Shown here piece after piece: positions 20,170 through 30,312 of a stretch of 64,000 bases of DNA (positions are counted from its first letter, which is position 1; each line of letters starts with the position of its first letter). Below the pieces are notes generated by a model. It was not told the DNA's origin and did no database searches. It was given only the letters and a program-made list of their open reading frames with translations. Source of the stretch: Meghimatium bilineatum (taxonomy: Eukaryota; Mollusca; Gastropoda; Stylommatophora; Philomycidae); assembly GCA_034231615.1 (NCBI GenBank), contig CM067307.1, positions 8,053,013 through 8,117,012 of the forward strand, written 5' to 3'. The translations under genes were made by a program, and so were the position numbers.

Positions 20170-20470
20170 AATTTTTGCTCTCTACATGCAGCATATTGTC
20201 ACATTGTCCTCCAAACCTCCTTCTAGTCTCATTTATTATGGCCACTCTAAATGTGGAACATCTTTTTTTAAATGTTGGTACATTATTTTCTTTTATGTGT
20301 CTGTGTGTGTCATGTGACGTATTCTCTCCAGAACGTTGTCTTCCAATGATCTCCCTGAACTCTTTTCTGTCTTGTGCCATGAGGCTTGCATTTTCCAATG
20401 ACATATTCATGTTATATTTAATGTCATCAGTCCATTGTCTTGTAAAACATCTGTTTAGGTCTTCACTATG
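20170..20470 (-). pseudogene. LINE C-terminal fragment
   Basis: Minus frame: NMSLENASLMAQDRKEFREI and IGRQRSGENTSHD, resembling the xxSLEEATRLAEDRxxWRRLV block at LINE RT C-termini. In OSTC intron 1. Confidence 0.65.
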
Positions 20471-20757
20471 CTATAAATAACACACTATTTACATTGTGGA
20501 TTCCCTGGAACACGAATCATATTGATAGATGCCATGGCGTCTCATCTTCCACTCATTATTTCTGCACACTACACACTGAGAGAGCCCGCCCCCCCCAAAA
20601 TTGAGCCACTAAGGTAAATTGTCCTTAATTCTAAATATTAATTGTAACCCTAACTTTACTTCTGCCAAACGCTGTGCATGCCAAATCACACTGCAAAGGT
20701 TAGACAACATCTCAAAACTAGAACAAAGGTCACAGTGAAGACCTAAACGGAGAATGC
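20465..20757 (+). repeat. Diverged about 300-bp direct repeat, copy 1
   Basis: Shares with 21035-21420 the order GCTATAAATA(A/G)CACACT, TATTTCTGC-C-CTACACACTGAG, GCCAAATCACAC-CAAAGGTTA and AAACTAGA(A/G)CAAAGGTCACA. The element class is unknown. In OSTC intron 1. Confidence 0.75.
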
Positions 20758-20880
20758 ACCCATCGTCTTCTTAGTCTGCCCTTTCTCCTTCTCCCAGGCG
20801 TTCTGCCCTCCATTATTTGTCTTTCTAAACAGTTGTCTCTCTTTATATGACCAAACAGGTGTAGTTTTCTTTTTGCTTTG
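20758..20880 (-). pseudogene. LINE C-terminal fragment
   Basis: Minus reading across frameshifts gives KENYTCLVI-RETTV, then WRAERLGEGERAD, close to the KLHLFGHIxRDxCLE...GRRRKGRPKxRW arrangement of LINE C-termini. Short and uncertain. Confidence 0.55.
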
Positions 20881-21034
20881 ACACGTGTTTAGTAACCAAC
20901 CAACACTCTGGCATCCTCAATGTTAATTTATAATATCTGAGTTTATTTTTAGTGTCTACTTATCATTAGTACACCACCTTGTGTGGTATTCAGAGTGCAC
21001 TACAAGAGACAGGGGGGTAAAATTTGCTTATGAT

Positions 21035-21420
21035 TCTACACTGTGCTATAAATAGCACACTGTTTACATTTTTAACTAGGCGACGTCACAGATTTCCATT
21101 AAACATCAATGAAATTAATGGCTGCCGTGACGTCACATCCCGACAATCACTGAGTTCAAATCTAGGCACAGACGAACTTATGCATAATCTATTTCTTTTC
21201 CAATTTACACATTAAAAAACATTTCCTATTATTTGTAATGAGCGATTAGTATTTCTGCCCGCTACACACTGAGTGAAGTGCGCGCACACATTATAAATAT
21301 TTATTATTTCTAATCCTAAGTACTTAACCGTAAGCTTGCCAAATCACACAACAAAGGTTAAAAAAATACCACGAAACTAGAGCAAAGGTCACAATGTAGA
21401 ATTAAAAGCAAATTGCGCCG
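21035..21420 (+). repeat. Diverged about 300-bp direct repeat, copy 2
   Basis: Partner of 20465-20757. It contains an extra hairpin, GACGTCAC...GTGACGTC (21082-21135), with an inner CCATTA/TAATGG pair; the right arm includes a perfect CRE octamer TGACGTCA at 21128-21135. Confidence 0.75.
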
Positions 21421-21439
21421 ACAGGGGATGTTGGAGGTC

Positions 21440-21500
21440 TGTTGCAACCAACCTTCGTTGCGGAGACGGCACTTAATCATTAGTTAATGATGATGAACAT
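21440..21500 (+). mobile_element. LINE 3'-end fragment
   Basis: TTCGTTGCGGAGACGGCACT then TAATGATGATGA resembles 14745-14790 and looks like a LINE 3' terminus with a short microsatellite. Confidence 0.5.
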
Positions 21501-21616
21501 TAGTAGGGACCAAGGTAATGTAGGCCTACACATCACAGAACTTTGACGTTGATTATAAAGTGCCTAACTAGTAGGTCTAAGTAACTAGGCCTACGTTAGT
21601 AGTCAGTGTTAGTTAG

Positions 21617-22357
21617 TTAGTGAGTCGTTGGATCATCGTCATTGCACTCCAGGCAAGTCCATAGGTGCTTAGATCTCTCCTTGAGTGTATCCGCCATTAC
21701 ACGTTGACTGACAGTCCCAGTACGTAGTTGATTGTCCATCATTCTTTTTCGCCCATGAAAACTCTCCTTTCTAGCGACACCACATTTCAAACCAAGTTCC
21801 TTTATTCTAATCATGTAGCAAGAGTCATCGTCACTTGTACAGTCATTTGTTCGTGTGTTTTCCCGTAGGGCATTCAAAATTTCTGCCCGATCTATTGCTC
21901 CACCAACAGCCGTAGTAGGAGCGTGGGCGGCCAACTTAACTGCTCTCTCATTACCCCGGACTCATGCGTGTCCCGGCATAAAAATAAAAGTCACTGTACG
22001 CACACAGGAATTATTCACTGCATCCAGCCACTGTTCTCGAATGTACCCAGCCTGAACTTTCACAATCATGTTCATGGAGTCACTGAGTATACAGGCATGC
22101 TCGCAGACCCATTGCAAAGCTTTGGTCACTGCCAGAATCTCCATTGTCATGCTGCTTGTCTGAGCGAATGCACCACTTTCCTCTCTGATAGTCTCCCCCC
22201 ACCTTTGAGCCGTGAAATCCCAGGAACTCCTGATGTGTCTCTCAACCGACCCATCTGTATATATAATTATATCACCTTCCCTAGAATTCTTACTGATCAG
22301 ATCGAGCACCTCCGACTCAACCACTGTCTGACACCATAACCGAACCATACCCAGCAC
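21617..22357 (-). pseudogene. LINE RNase H domain and C-terminus
   Basis: The minus strand reads DIIIYTDGSVERHIRSSWDF (first catalytic Asp, YTDGS), MTMEILAVTKALQWV (catalytic Glu), ACILSDSMNMIVKVQAG (LSDS, second Asp) and FIFMPGHA. After a frame break it continues KLAAHAPTTAVGGAIDRAE and SKHLWTCLECNDDDPTTH. This is the most complete RNase H in the window, but the frame break and missing polymerase make it dead. It occupies OSTC intron 1. Confidence 0.9.
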
Positions 22358-22617
22358 TCTCTATTGAGTGTTATTACTCCCGCGAAGGCTGTTGGATAAT
22401 CCGAGGGCGCCAGACTCCATTCGGCACCTGGTAGTACATCCTCCAATCTGCACAGTAGTTAGTGTTGTTACAAGTTACTAGACAACAAACTTTAAAACTA
22501 ATAAAACTTATCTCAGTTCGACTCTCGAGTTCACTCCAGTCACTCCCCACTATCTTGGGACAGTTGAACATAAAAATGTTTGGAAAATTATCAACATAAA
22601 ACAAAATGACTGTTTAC

Positions 22618-22756
22618 CTCCTGTCACAAGGAAGTAGGAAGTCAGAACAATTGCAAAAACTACCATAGCTGAAGGTTGTCTGACCCATGACGGCTTCTTT
22701 AGCTTCAAATTTGGACATTCCAGGACAGCAAACGGAGCACCATATATTGCTTCCAT
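22618..22756 (-). CDS. OSTC: OSTC exon 1 (start codon)
   Basis: The first coding exon starts at ATG 22756-22754 and reads [30 protein letters not shown] and the first membrane segment [16 protein letters not shown]. Human OSTC begins [20 protein letters not shown] with the membrane segment ending YFLITGG. The donor is GGAG|GTAAAC (last exon base 22618), phase 1, joined across a 2771-bp intron to exon 2 (G|GA). Exons 1-3 together give 143 complete codons plus split codons, so with PGYLMG the protein would be about 149 residues, the human length. The start is fixed by alignment and because no other in-frame ATG gives the family N-terminus. The gene is single-orientation minus, like NEK and DOLPP1 here. 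Confidence 0.97.
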
Positions 22757-22776
22757 GTTGATGTGGCATTAACGCA

Positions 22777-22795
22777 TGAACCGGAAGCGAAACTT
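22777..22795 (-). promoter_or_regulatory. ETS/GABP-like motif upstream of OSTC
   Basis: On the minus strand GCTTCCGG (22781-22788) lies about 25-32 bp upstream of the OSTC ATG, in the expected 5' UTR or core promoter. TTCCGG ETS sites are common in TATA-less housekeeping promoters. No TATA box is visible. A single short motif, so suggestive only. Confidence 0.35.
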
Positions 22796-22918
22796 AACTG
22801 TACTGTGAAATTATTATTTCGTTCTTTATTTTGTGCACAGTTTTCTTCTTTCTATTCGCTTTATACCTATTTATGTCTTGCAGAGTCCGGGAATAACGGT
22901 CAGAGGTTTCTTGGTTCT

Positions 22919-23015
22919 TGATTAGAAACTATCATCACAGCACTGTTGCACTTCCATAAGTTTTGCGCTCTCCCAGCAGCCATCCCAGTGAAGGGGTAGA
23001 AGAGTTATCTGGAGA
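22919..23015 (-). pseudogene. LINE RNase H 3'-end fragment
   Basis: Plus strand TTGATTAGAAACTATCATCA, then AGCAGCCATCCCAGTGA, is the same end seen at 13978-14060 (minus). It is followed by AGAGTTATCTGGAGATGGG, a LINE tail shared with 5670-5700. Confidence 0.65.
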
Positions 23016-23037
23016 TGGGGTTTGTTTACGTTTGAAT

Positions 23038-23495
23038 AAATAGTCAAGCAAAATGAATTAAACAGGTTACTAAAACACTTAATTTGCCTATTAATAAAAA
23101 TATATTTAAAAAAGTATATATAAAAAAACATACAATAAAACTAAACAGGACAATTCTCCACGTATCGGCTCAAATTGAACCTTTTTCAAGAGACAAACAA
23201 CAGAAAACAACAAAATAAAAAACAAATATATGAGTAGATTTCATCAAGCCCCGTCTCCATGTTTTCTGTTGTTTGTCTATTGAAAAATGATCAATTTGAG
23301 CCGATACGTGGAGAATTGTCCTGTTTAGTTTTATTGTATGTTTTTTTATATATACTTTTTTAATATATTTTTATTAATAGGCAAATTAAGTGTTTTAGTA
23401 ACCTGTTTAATTCATTTTGCTTGACTATTTGTTCATTAGGTTACTGCGGCACCATCCACTTTGTCGTACACCCTTTGAGCATTTGGTTATTTATA
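23038..23495. mobile_element. Fold-back retroelement insertion with 13-bp TSD
   Basis: Flanked by perfect TTTACGTTTGAAT at 23025-23037 and 23496-23508. The left arm (23038-23209) and right arm (23260-23430) are inverted repeats of about 172 bp with few mismatches, around a 50-bp spacer. The left arm starts at the first base after the TSD; a 65-bp tail (23431-23495) lies between the right arm and the second TSD. The inverted unit contains GAGCCGATACGTGGAGAA, reminiscent of the GCCGAAACGTC stretch near ends of Penelope-like elements. The architecture (inverted 5' copy plus 3' tail) fits self-primed or twin-primed reverse transcription. Confidence 0.85.
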
Positions 23496-23754
23496 TTTAC
23501 GTTTGAATGTCGTCTTCTGAGAACTCCCCATTTTTCCTACTAGGGTTTTGGTTCCACACTGTCAGTTTGCTAGACCTGTCACAATGTTGTTTCAGCGTCT
23601 CCAAATGCAAAGAAATCACATTAGTTACATGAGTCTCTTTTGGTTTTTTTCCAGTTAGCGATCTGGTTTTATATTGATGATTGAACACACACACTTGATA
23701 AAACTCACACTCTCAAAGCATGCTACGCAAGATAGAAATGTTCATATTGAGAAA

Positions 23755-24155
23755 AAAATGTTGGGGCATATTGAACAACTCAATTGTCCAGAGCATTACA
23801 TGGATATACTGCCCTGGTCATGCTGGGGTCAGAGGAAACGAGAGAGCCGACATTGGCAGGCAATGCGGCGATTGACGGCACATTGCTGAAAAGAGATAAA
23901 GCAGACAATGAATGCAGTAATAAATTCATTTCAGGATGAACATGATTTAAATGAGGCTGAGAACGTACACATACAGTGAACGTTAGAAATGGAAGTATCT
24001 AGAGGTGAGGGAAGGAAAAGTAATTTTTTTTTGGAAAGTCCCGAAGATCACAAAATCATCACCTGACAGGGACTCTCGAGATGGCTGCTGGAACTGAGGG
24101 CGGATCACTTATGGGAATGCCCCACGTGATGTGAAGCTAGTTTCTAATCAAGAAT
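23755..24155 (+). pseudogene. LINE RNase H C-terminal fragment
   Basis: Plus reading with breaks: a block like LNCPEHYMDILPWSCWGQR, AVINSFQDEHDLNEAENV, SRGEGRKSNFF and ADHLWECPT. Homologous to 13978-14340 (minus) and 30313-31016 (plus). Confidence 0.85.
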
Positions 24156-24366
24156 TGATTATTGGTCATACTTAAATCATGACTAACGAGAACTTTCAGG
24201 CCTAACTTCAACTGAACATTCTCGGGGTTTGGTTTCTGATTTGTCGACAGTAACAGGACATCAGACTGCCCCATTACGCCTCTCTGCGTGATGCTACTAC
24301 CTGTTGCCAGCAAATAAAAATCATGGAGCAACCTTTCACAATGACTCGTAGTAAGATTGTCGGAAA

Positions 24367-24638
24367 GCCCGTGTGTTTCGGGCCCGAAAGGGGAGCAAAG
24401 AATAGCAACACTGTTTACCTTCCCTGCATGTCGTAAAAGGCGACTAAGGAGATTATGGGATGGAGTTGGCTGTCCCATCCCATATAGGGTCAGTGACCCA
24501 CAGCCATGTTGAAGTCGGATGTGTCAGGCAGAAAGGCGCAGATATCGCAGCAATGCTGTAAACCATGACACAACGCATTCCGTTCTCTGGACTACATCCT
24601 ACTAATCTGCAGGAGTTTGAGAAAGAACGCAGAAGAAG
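24367..24638 (+). mobile_element. Family A SINE with 14-bp target duplication
   Basis: Flanked by AAGATTGTCGGAAA at 24353-24366 and 24639-24652, perfect. It starts GCCCGTGTGTTTCGGGCCCG and ends GAACGCAGAAG. It looks close to the family consensus, so a recent insertion. Confidence 0.96.
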
Positions 24639-24790
24639 AAGATTGTCGGAAACGTGTTAACCGTCGAAATTTAATGAAAAGTCCCCTCCCAGAACAAAAA
24701 TTTCTGGTCAGCGGTTAGTCTGGTTATATTTCCGTGTGTCAAACTTTGACTATTTAATTATCTTCTCATACTTCTGTACCGAGTCTCAAA

Positions 24791-24925
24791 AACTCTTGAG
24801 ACCAACGGGAACTGAACAATAGTTCAATAGTTGCTAGGCGATTTGGTGCCGTTGAACGGACTGGTTCAGTTCCCGTTGGTCTCAAGAGTTTTTGAAAAAT
24901 TGTCCTCTGGCTTCCTACTTATATT
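24791..24925. mobile_element. Fold-back insertion with 14-bp TSD
   Basis: Flanked by TACCGAGTCTCAAA at 24777-24790 and 24926-24939. Arms TCAAAAACTCTTGAGACCAA (to GGGAACTGAAC) at 24786-24817 and its exact complement at 24864-24895 give a perfect 32-bp inverted repeat, the first 5 bp of which lie inside the TSD. A 30-bp tail follows. The architecture is the same as 23038-23495, with a different sequence. Confidence 0.85.
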
Positions 24926-24939
24926 TACCGAGTCTCAAA

Positions 24940-25139
24940 CTGTTTCCCTTACGGCTTTCATTATTCTGAATCACGTTGACTCGGGTAGTACCTCGTGGTC
25001 AGTGGTGGACTATAGTACATGCAATAAAGGTAAAGGTACTGTGAGTTATGAACCAGGTTCATAGCATACTGTTTCCCCATATTGCTAGTTGCTTTGTCAG
25101 TGGTTGACCAGAGACCGCCCGACTAGCGTCACATAGTCT
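24940..25139. other. Unassigned DNA
   Basis: No feature recognised. Confidence 0.4.
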
Positions 25140-25330
25140 ACTTGCTACTGCACTTGCTAAGTAGCCATGGCGTCATTCCTCGAGCATGAACCATGGTACC
25201 TTACTTCCTGGTGGCTGAGGGAATTACGGGAGTAATTTTTATTTTAAACCATGAATAACGAGTGGATTTGAAACCCGGGTCTGCTGATCAGTGGGCAATG
25301 ACTTACATTACGCTAGCGTGCTCCTGGTGG
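25140..25330 (-). mobile_element. tRNA-derived SINE
   Basis: On the minus strand a head GGAGCACGCTAGCGTAATG (A-box-like) and a B box GGGTTTCAAATCC (25268-25280), followed by a non-tRNA body. No functional cloverleaf. Confidence 0.65.
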
Positions 25331-25770
25331 ACTATAGTATTTAGACCTACTCCCGATATAGGGGCTGCGGACTGCGTCACTCATCTTTGCTGATCTAAAA
25401 TTTTCATTGGTTCCTATGCGCATGCGTTGTGATGCCCGTCAATGAAAAACACACACAAGTTAATATACACCCAACTGGTTTAACCCGTCCGCAGGCCCTA
25501 TATCTGAAATAGACACTAGTAGTATCCAGGCATATCTAGAAACAAAAGCAAATGTGTGTATTATGTGGAGTATTAATCCTAGAACGCAGCCTTCCTTATG
25601 AATTTCTAGAAATCCCCGCGGTCTTTGGCAATTTGTCCCGCTTCCTCTAGCGATATGTGCATGCATTCCTGAATATCTTTTGTCCAACGAATACGATCCT
25701 ACATTAACCAAATTAATTTCGACTGATCAGATATAAAAATGATCAGATATTACAGACAAACTATAAATCG
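25331..25770. other. Unassigned DNA with an NRF1-like motif
   Basis: Around 25408-25432 it reads TTCATTGGTTCCTATGCGCA then TGCGTTG, combining an inverted CCAAT box and a GCGCATGCG NRF1-like palindrome. The 83-codon minus frame at 25460 matches nothing I know. Confidence 0.35.
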
Positions 25771-25978
25771 CAACAAAAAGCGTTCCATTCTCTGAATAAC
25801 ACTCTGCTAGCAAGCAGAAGTTTGAGCTCTAGCAAAGAGCAAATGGTTTCTGTATCACTGACAATGGGACATCGAATTCCTCTCCAAAAAGAACTCCTTA
25901 GCCGCCACTTACAATGTGCATGGCGAGTAACAGTGCTGCTAATCCACTCCCTTTTCAGGACCCTCCAACACACAAGCG
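25771..25978 (-). mobile_element. Family A SINE, rearranged
   Basis: The 3' core is shortened (AGCGTTCCATTCTCTGAATA) and fused to the 5' half (CTCCTTAGCCGCCACTTACA to CCTCCAACACACAAGCG). Confidence 0.7.
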
Positions 25979-26350
25979 GAAAATAGTCATATAGGCCCTA
26001 TCATTTTTTTTACAATAAAAAACATTTTCTATTTGACAGAATGAACAAGATTCACAGAAATGCGACGAACGAAACTTCAAATGGTTACGGTGTTAGTTTG
26101 TCTTATACTTTTTATCATCAGTACCTTCTTCTTGCTGTGCATTTTAAAAGAGTTATGAGTGCAGTTCTAGATAATCAAATGTTAGCTATGTGTCCCCTCA
26201 TCAAGTTGTCACCATGACAAGGTACAGTGATACTTCTAGAAAACTCAAACTCCATGGTGTGTTAACTACGATACAATTCTCAAAAATATGATGAGAAGAA
26301 TTTCAAATCTAGAGCATCAGTTGGAATACGCTGAACTAAAATCCGTATAT

Positions 26351-26487
26351 ACTGTCGAAGACGGATGTGTCGGGCCATTGGCGCAGATAAAATGGCTACA
26401 TCCTGCTGGATATCTAGTAGCAGCATGGTCCTGCTACAAGAGAGATCCAGCGGGAGTTTGAGAATGAACGCTGAAGAAGAAGAAAAA
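26351..26487 (+). mobile_element. Family B SINE with 13-bp target duplication
   Basis: Flanked by AAAATCCGTATAT at 26338-26350 and 26488-26500. It carries a 25-bp internal deletion (the ACACAACGCATT...CTGGA block is absent), so it is 137 bp. Confidence 0.94.
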
Positions 26488-26500
26488 AAAATCCGTATAT

Positions 26501-26769
26501 GCTGAACCAATTATCAACAAGTATAATTTCTCCTATATACACAAACCTATCCACGATTGGTCCGATGCTGGAACAAACGTTGTGTTAGCAATACCGTCAG
26601 CCGTTACCAATATTATTAGACGGAGCATCATTAGAAGTCAACAATATGGAGTGGAAGGGATAAATAAATACTTTAAAAGTCAAACTAGTTTTATTTCTTG
26701 GCAGGCCGTATAACAAGGAAATATTGCAAGAAGCATCAACATCATGTCGATAGAGAAGCGGAGTAATAC
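26501..26769. other. Unassigned DNA
   Basis: No feature recognised. Confidence 0.4.
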
Positions 26770-26970
26770 AACGATATTCATTTTCCTTTTGCGCTGAAGT
26801 TAGCGCATAGGGCAGATCTTCCCAGATCTGTCTGTTCAAAGCTATTCAATTCTGTGCAGTTCTTGAATATTATGGATATTGATTGTTTTACTTTCTCTAA
26901 GTATTGTTCTTCTTAGTGTTTCTTTAGGTCTACCCCTGACTCTTACAACGATATAATCCAACCGAATTTT
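26770..26970 (-). pseudogene. LINE C-terminal fragment
   Basis: Minus reading: VRVRGRPKETLRRTILRES then NRQIWEDLPYALTSAQKEN, resembling the GRPxxxW...A-NRxxWRxLV-AL end of LINE polymerases. Confidence 0.7.
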
Positions 26971-27117
26971 GAATACTACAGAAATATCGGGGAAAAGTCA
27001 GTATCATGAGACAATACATTTTGCTCGTGTATTATTCAAACAGGCAAACATCACACTCGGTGATAGACAGATGCACAGAGTGCAATAAAGAAGACAATTG
27101 AGGCTTTTGCCTTTCAG

Positions 27118-27260
27118 AGTAAGGGGTAGACGAGTTTTCTGGAGACAGCTGATCAATAGTTAAAGATAGGAAATCAGTTTGGTAATAGTTGATAGTGTGT
27201 GCACCTCACAAACCCATCTCACCGAATTAGTTTGCAGTTTGAGCGCCAGCCATCCCCACT
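27118..27260. other. LINE tail trace and unassigned DNA
   Basis: AAGGGGTAGACGAGTTTTCT then GGAGACAGCTG resembles the LINE tails at 5670 and 55500. The rest is unassigned. Confidence 0.4.
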
Positions 27261-27350
27261 GTGCTGGTGATATGATTGGAACATTCACAATGTACTGGTG
27301 ATACGATTGGACCATTCATATTTTACTGGTGATACAATTAGATGTATTTA
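27261..27350. repeat. Tandem repeat, about 31 bp x 3
   Basis: Three units of the kind TACTGGTGATACGATTGGAC plus CATTCA. It lies just before the 40-bp minisatellite. Confidence 0.8.
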
Positions 27351-27429
27351 TGACACCTCAAAAATACTACAATAGTTGAATATCAATGTCCTGTATGCTT
27401 TCTGTGTGTATTTATTTATTAAATATAGA

Positions 27430-28975
27430 AGATGAAAGAGATTTTGTTGATGACTCAGCAGGGGTGAAAGACAGAAGAGATTTTGTTGATGACTCAGCAG
27501 GGGTGAAAGACAGAAGAGATTTTGTTGATGACTCAGCAGGGGTGAAAGACAGAAGAGTCAGCAGGGGGTGAAAGACAGAAGAGATTTTGTTGATGACTCA
27601 GCAGGGGGTGAAAGACAGAAGAGATTTTGTTGATGACTCAGCAGGGGGTGAAAGACAGAAGAGTCAGCAGGGGGTGAAAGACAGAAGAGATTTTGTTGAT
27701 GACTCAGCAGGGGGTGAAAGACAGAAGAGATTTTGTTGATGACTCAGCAGGGGGTGAAAGACAGAAGAGTCAGCAGGGGGTGAAAGACAGAAGAGATTTT
27801 GTTGATGACTCAGCAGGGGGTGAAAGACAGAAGAGATTTTGTTGATGACTCAGCAGGGGTGAAAGACAGAAGAGTCAGCAGGGGGTGAAAGACAGAAGAG
27901 ATTTTGTTGTTTGTTGATGACTCAGCAGGGGGTGAAAGACAGAAGAGATTTTGTTGATGACTCAGCAGGGGGTGAAAGACAGAAGAGATTTTGTTGATGA
28001 CTCAGCAGGGGGTGAAAGACAGAAGAGATTTTGTTGATGACTCAGCAGGGGTGAAAGACAGAAGAGTCAGCAGGGGGTGAAAGACAGAAGAGATTTTGTT
28101 GATGACTCAGCAGGGGGTGAAAGACAGAAGAGTCAGCAGGGGGTGAAAGACAGAAGAGATTTTGTTGATGACTCAGCAGGGGGTGAAAGACAGAAGAGTC
28201 AACAGGGGGTGAAAGACAGAAGAGATTTTGTTGATGACTCAGCAGGGGGTGAAAGACAGAAGAGATTTTGTTGATGACTCAGCAGGGGGTGAAAGACAGA
28301 AGAGATTTTGTTGATGACTCAGCAGGGGGTGAAAGACAAGAGATTTTGTTGATGACTCAGCAGGGGGTGAAAGACAGAAGAGTCAGCAGGGGGTGAAAGA
28401 CAGAAGAGATTTTGTTGATGACTCAGCAGGGGGTGAAAAACAGAAGAGATTTTGTTGATGACATACTCAGCAGGGGGTGAAAAACAGAAGAGATTTTGTT
28501 GATGACATACTCATCTGGGGTGAAAGAAAAGATTTTGTTGATGACATACTCAGCAGGGGGTGAAAGAAAAGATTTTGTTGATGACATACTCATCAGGGGG
28601 TGAAAGAAAAGATTTTGTTGATGACATACTCATCAGGGGGTGAAAGAAAAGATTTTGTTGATGACATACTCAGCAGGGGGTGAATGATATGAGATTTTGT
28701 TGATGACATACTCATCAGGGAGTGAAAGAAAAGATTTTGTTGATGACATACTCATCAGGGGGTGAAAGACAGAAGAGATTTTGTTGATGACATACTCAGC
28801 AGGGGGTGAAAGACAGAAGAGATTTTGTTGATGACATACTCATCAGGGGGTGAAAGAAAAGATTTTGTTGATGACATACTCATCAGGGGGTGAAAGAAAA
28901 GATTTTGTTGATGACATACTCATCAGGGAGTGAAAGAAAAGATTTTGTTGATGACATACTCAGCAGGTGATGAAA
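27430..28975. repeat. 40-bp minisatellite with AP-1/NF-E2-like core
   Basis: About 35-40 units based on GATTTTGTTGATGACTCAGC followed by AGGGGGTGAAAGACAGAAGA. Shortened units (GTCAGCAGGGGGTGAAAGACA) are interspersed in the left part. From about 28440 a second subtype takes over, with GATGACATACTCATCAGGGG and GTGAAAGAAAAGATTTTG. By my count 20 units in 27430-28440 hold TGACTCAGCA, an AP-1/NF-E2-type site, which the right subtype has lost. The short open frames across it are incidental. Confidence 0.96.
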
Positions 28976-28978
28976 GAC

Positions 28979-29140
28979 TACAATTATCAATCCTGTGCTC
29001 TCTGTCCAAGAATCAATTATCAATCATGTGTTTTTAGTCCAACAATCAAATACCAATCATGTGTTCTCTGTCCAAAAATCAAATATCAGTCATATGATCT
29101 CTGTCCATCAATCAAATATCATTTCTGTACTTTGTCTCCA
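28979..29140. repeat. Tandem repeat, about 33 bp x 4-5
   Basis: Units resemble AATCATGTGTTCTCTGTCCA then AAAATCAAATATC. It is contiguous with the preceding minisatellite but unrelated in sequence. Confidence 0.85.
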
Positions 29141-29613
29141 ATAAAGTGACACAAAGTAAAAGAAATAAACACACATACAATTCTGCAGCAAATGATGACA
29201 AACACATTTTTTTAAACTGCTGCAACTATATGTACGTGGTAAACGGTCAAACTAAACTTGATTTGATTGCTGTTTACCAATCATTATATGTACATGCTTG
29301 TGTCTCCAAACAAATTTTACAAGATTAACTTCGACAAATTCAATAATAAACTAAGAATATCAACACACAAAATGAAACACTAAGATTCACAAAGTTAAAA
29401 CAAAATTATTATTTTTAATTAAACAAAAATATTTTTTTTTAACTAGCAAATTGTATATCACATTAAAATGCCTTTAAAATATAATTTTGCTTTTTTACCT
29501 GTCCTGCAGAAACATATTTAGAAATCATGATAAAAAATGAGTACTTCTCCACTTGCCAGCATGAAAGTTGGGTCTATGTGAAGATATTAGCTGCTTCTTT
29601 GTGTGTGTATGTA
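29141..29613. other. AT-rich DNA, nothing recognised
   Basis: No gene or repeat recognised. Confidence 0.4.
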
Positions 29614-29787
29614 AACAGTAGAATTTCGTTATAACACATCCTTTTATAACACATTTTTCTACTTAACAACACTTTTCAAAATTCCCAATTATATTTATTC
29701 TTTGTTGTTTATACCATATATAACAAATTTCTTTTATTACATACATATTTTGTTGGTCCGGGCTAAGTTGTTATAACAGGATTTGAC

Positions 29788-29791
<4 letters not shown>
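29614..29791. mobile_element. Pogo/Tigger-like MITE (family D), copy 1
   Basis: Left end ACAGTAGAATTTCGTTATAA, right end TTATAACAGGATTTGACTGT, imperfect inverted repeats. The body is shared with 31087-31259 (CACTTTTCAAAATTCCCAAT). Confidence 0.8.

Positions 29792-29820
<29 letters not shown>
29788..29820. repeat. (TG)n(TA)n microsatellite
   Basis: GTGTGTG followed by about 24 bp of TA. Confidence 0.9.
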
Positions 29821-30040
29821 GTTGCCGAGGCCTGAAAGGGGAGCAAATAATAGCAACAGTTTACCTTCCATGCATGTTGTAAGAAGCAACTAATGGGGTT
29901 ATGGGGTGGAGTAGGCTGTCCCATCACATTTAAGGTCAAAGTGACAGACTCAATGCTGAAGTCGGATGTGACACATTCCAGTCTCCAGAGTATATCCTGC
30001 TAATTTGAGGGAGTTTGAGAACAAATGCCGAAGAAAAAGA
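29821..30040 (+). mobile_element. Family A SINE, diverged
   Basis: GTTGCCGAGGCCTGAAAGGG to GAACAAATGCCGAAGAAAA. The central core is shortened. Confidence 0.82.
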
Positions 30041-30312
30041 ATATTATTCAAACTTTAAGTCAACAATTACAAATGAAAACGTAATTAAAATCAATATTTG
30101 TTTATTTTACGGTTTCCCACAGAGAGCAACCGCACAGAGAACTCTGTGACCCCTATTTGGGGATGGGAACCAGAGCTCTGTTGGATTTACTGAGTGAATA
30201 ACTTGCTATAAACAAAATGTCACATTGATACAAATATCTATAAGAGAATATACACCTAGTTTGAACCAGAAGTCTAACTCTTCGAAGCAACTTTTTCAAA
30301 TAAATGATAGGT
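30041..30312. other. Unassigned DNA
   Basis: No feature recognised. Confidence 0.4.

Noticed and set aside
23200-23320. Hammerhead ribozyme in the fold-back element
   Set aside because: GATGA- and CCGATACGT-like pieces are present, but the required CTGATGA...GAAAC core is not intact, so I only mention resemblance to Penelope-type ends.
27386-28970. CRISPR-like array at the 40-bp repeat
   Set aside because: Units are contiguous without unique spacers; this is a eukaryotic minisatellite. The same holds for the arrays at 34.4, 54.3 and 57.3 kb.
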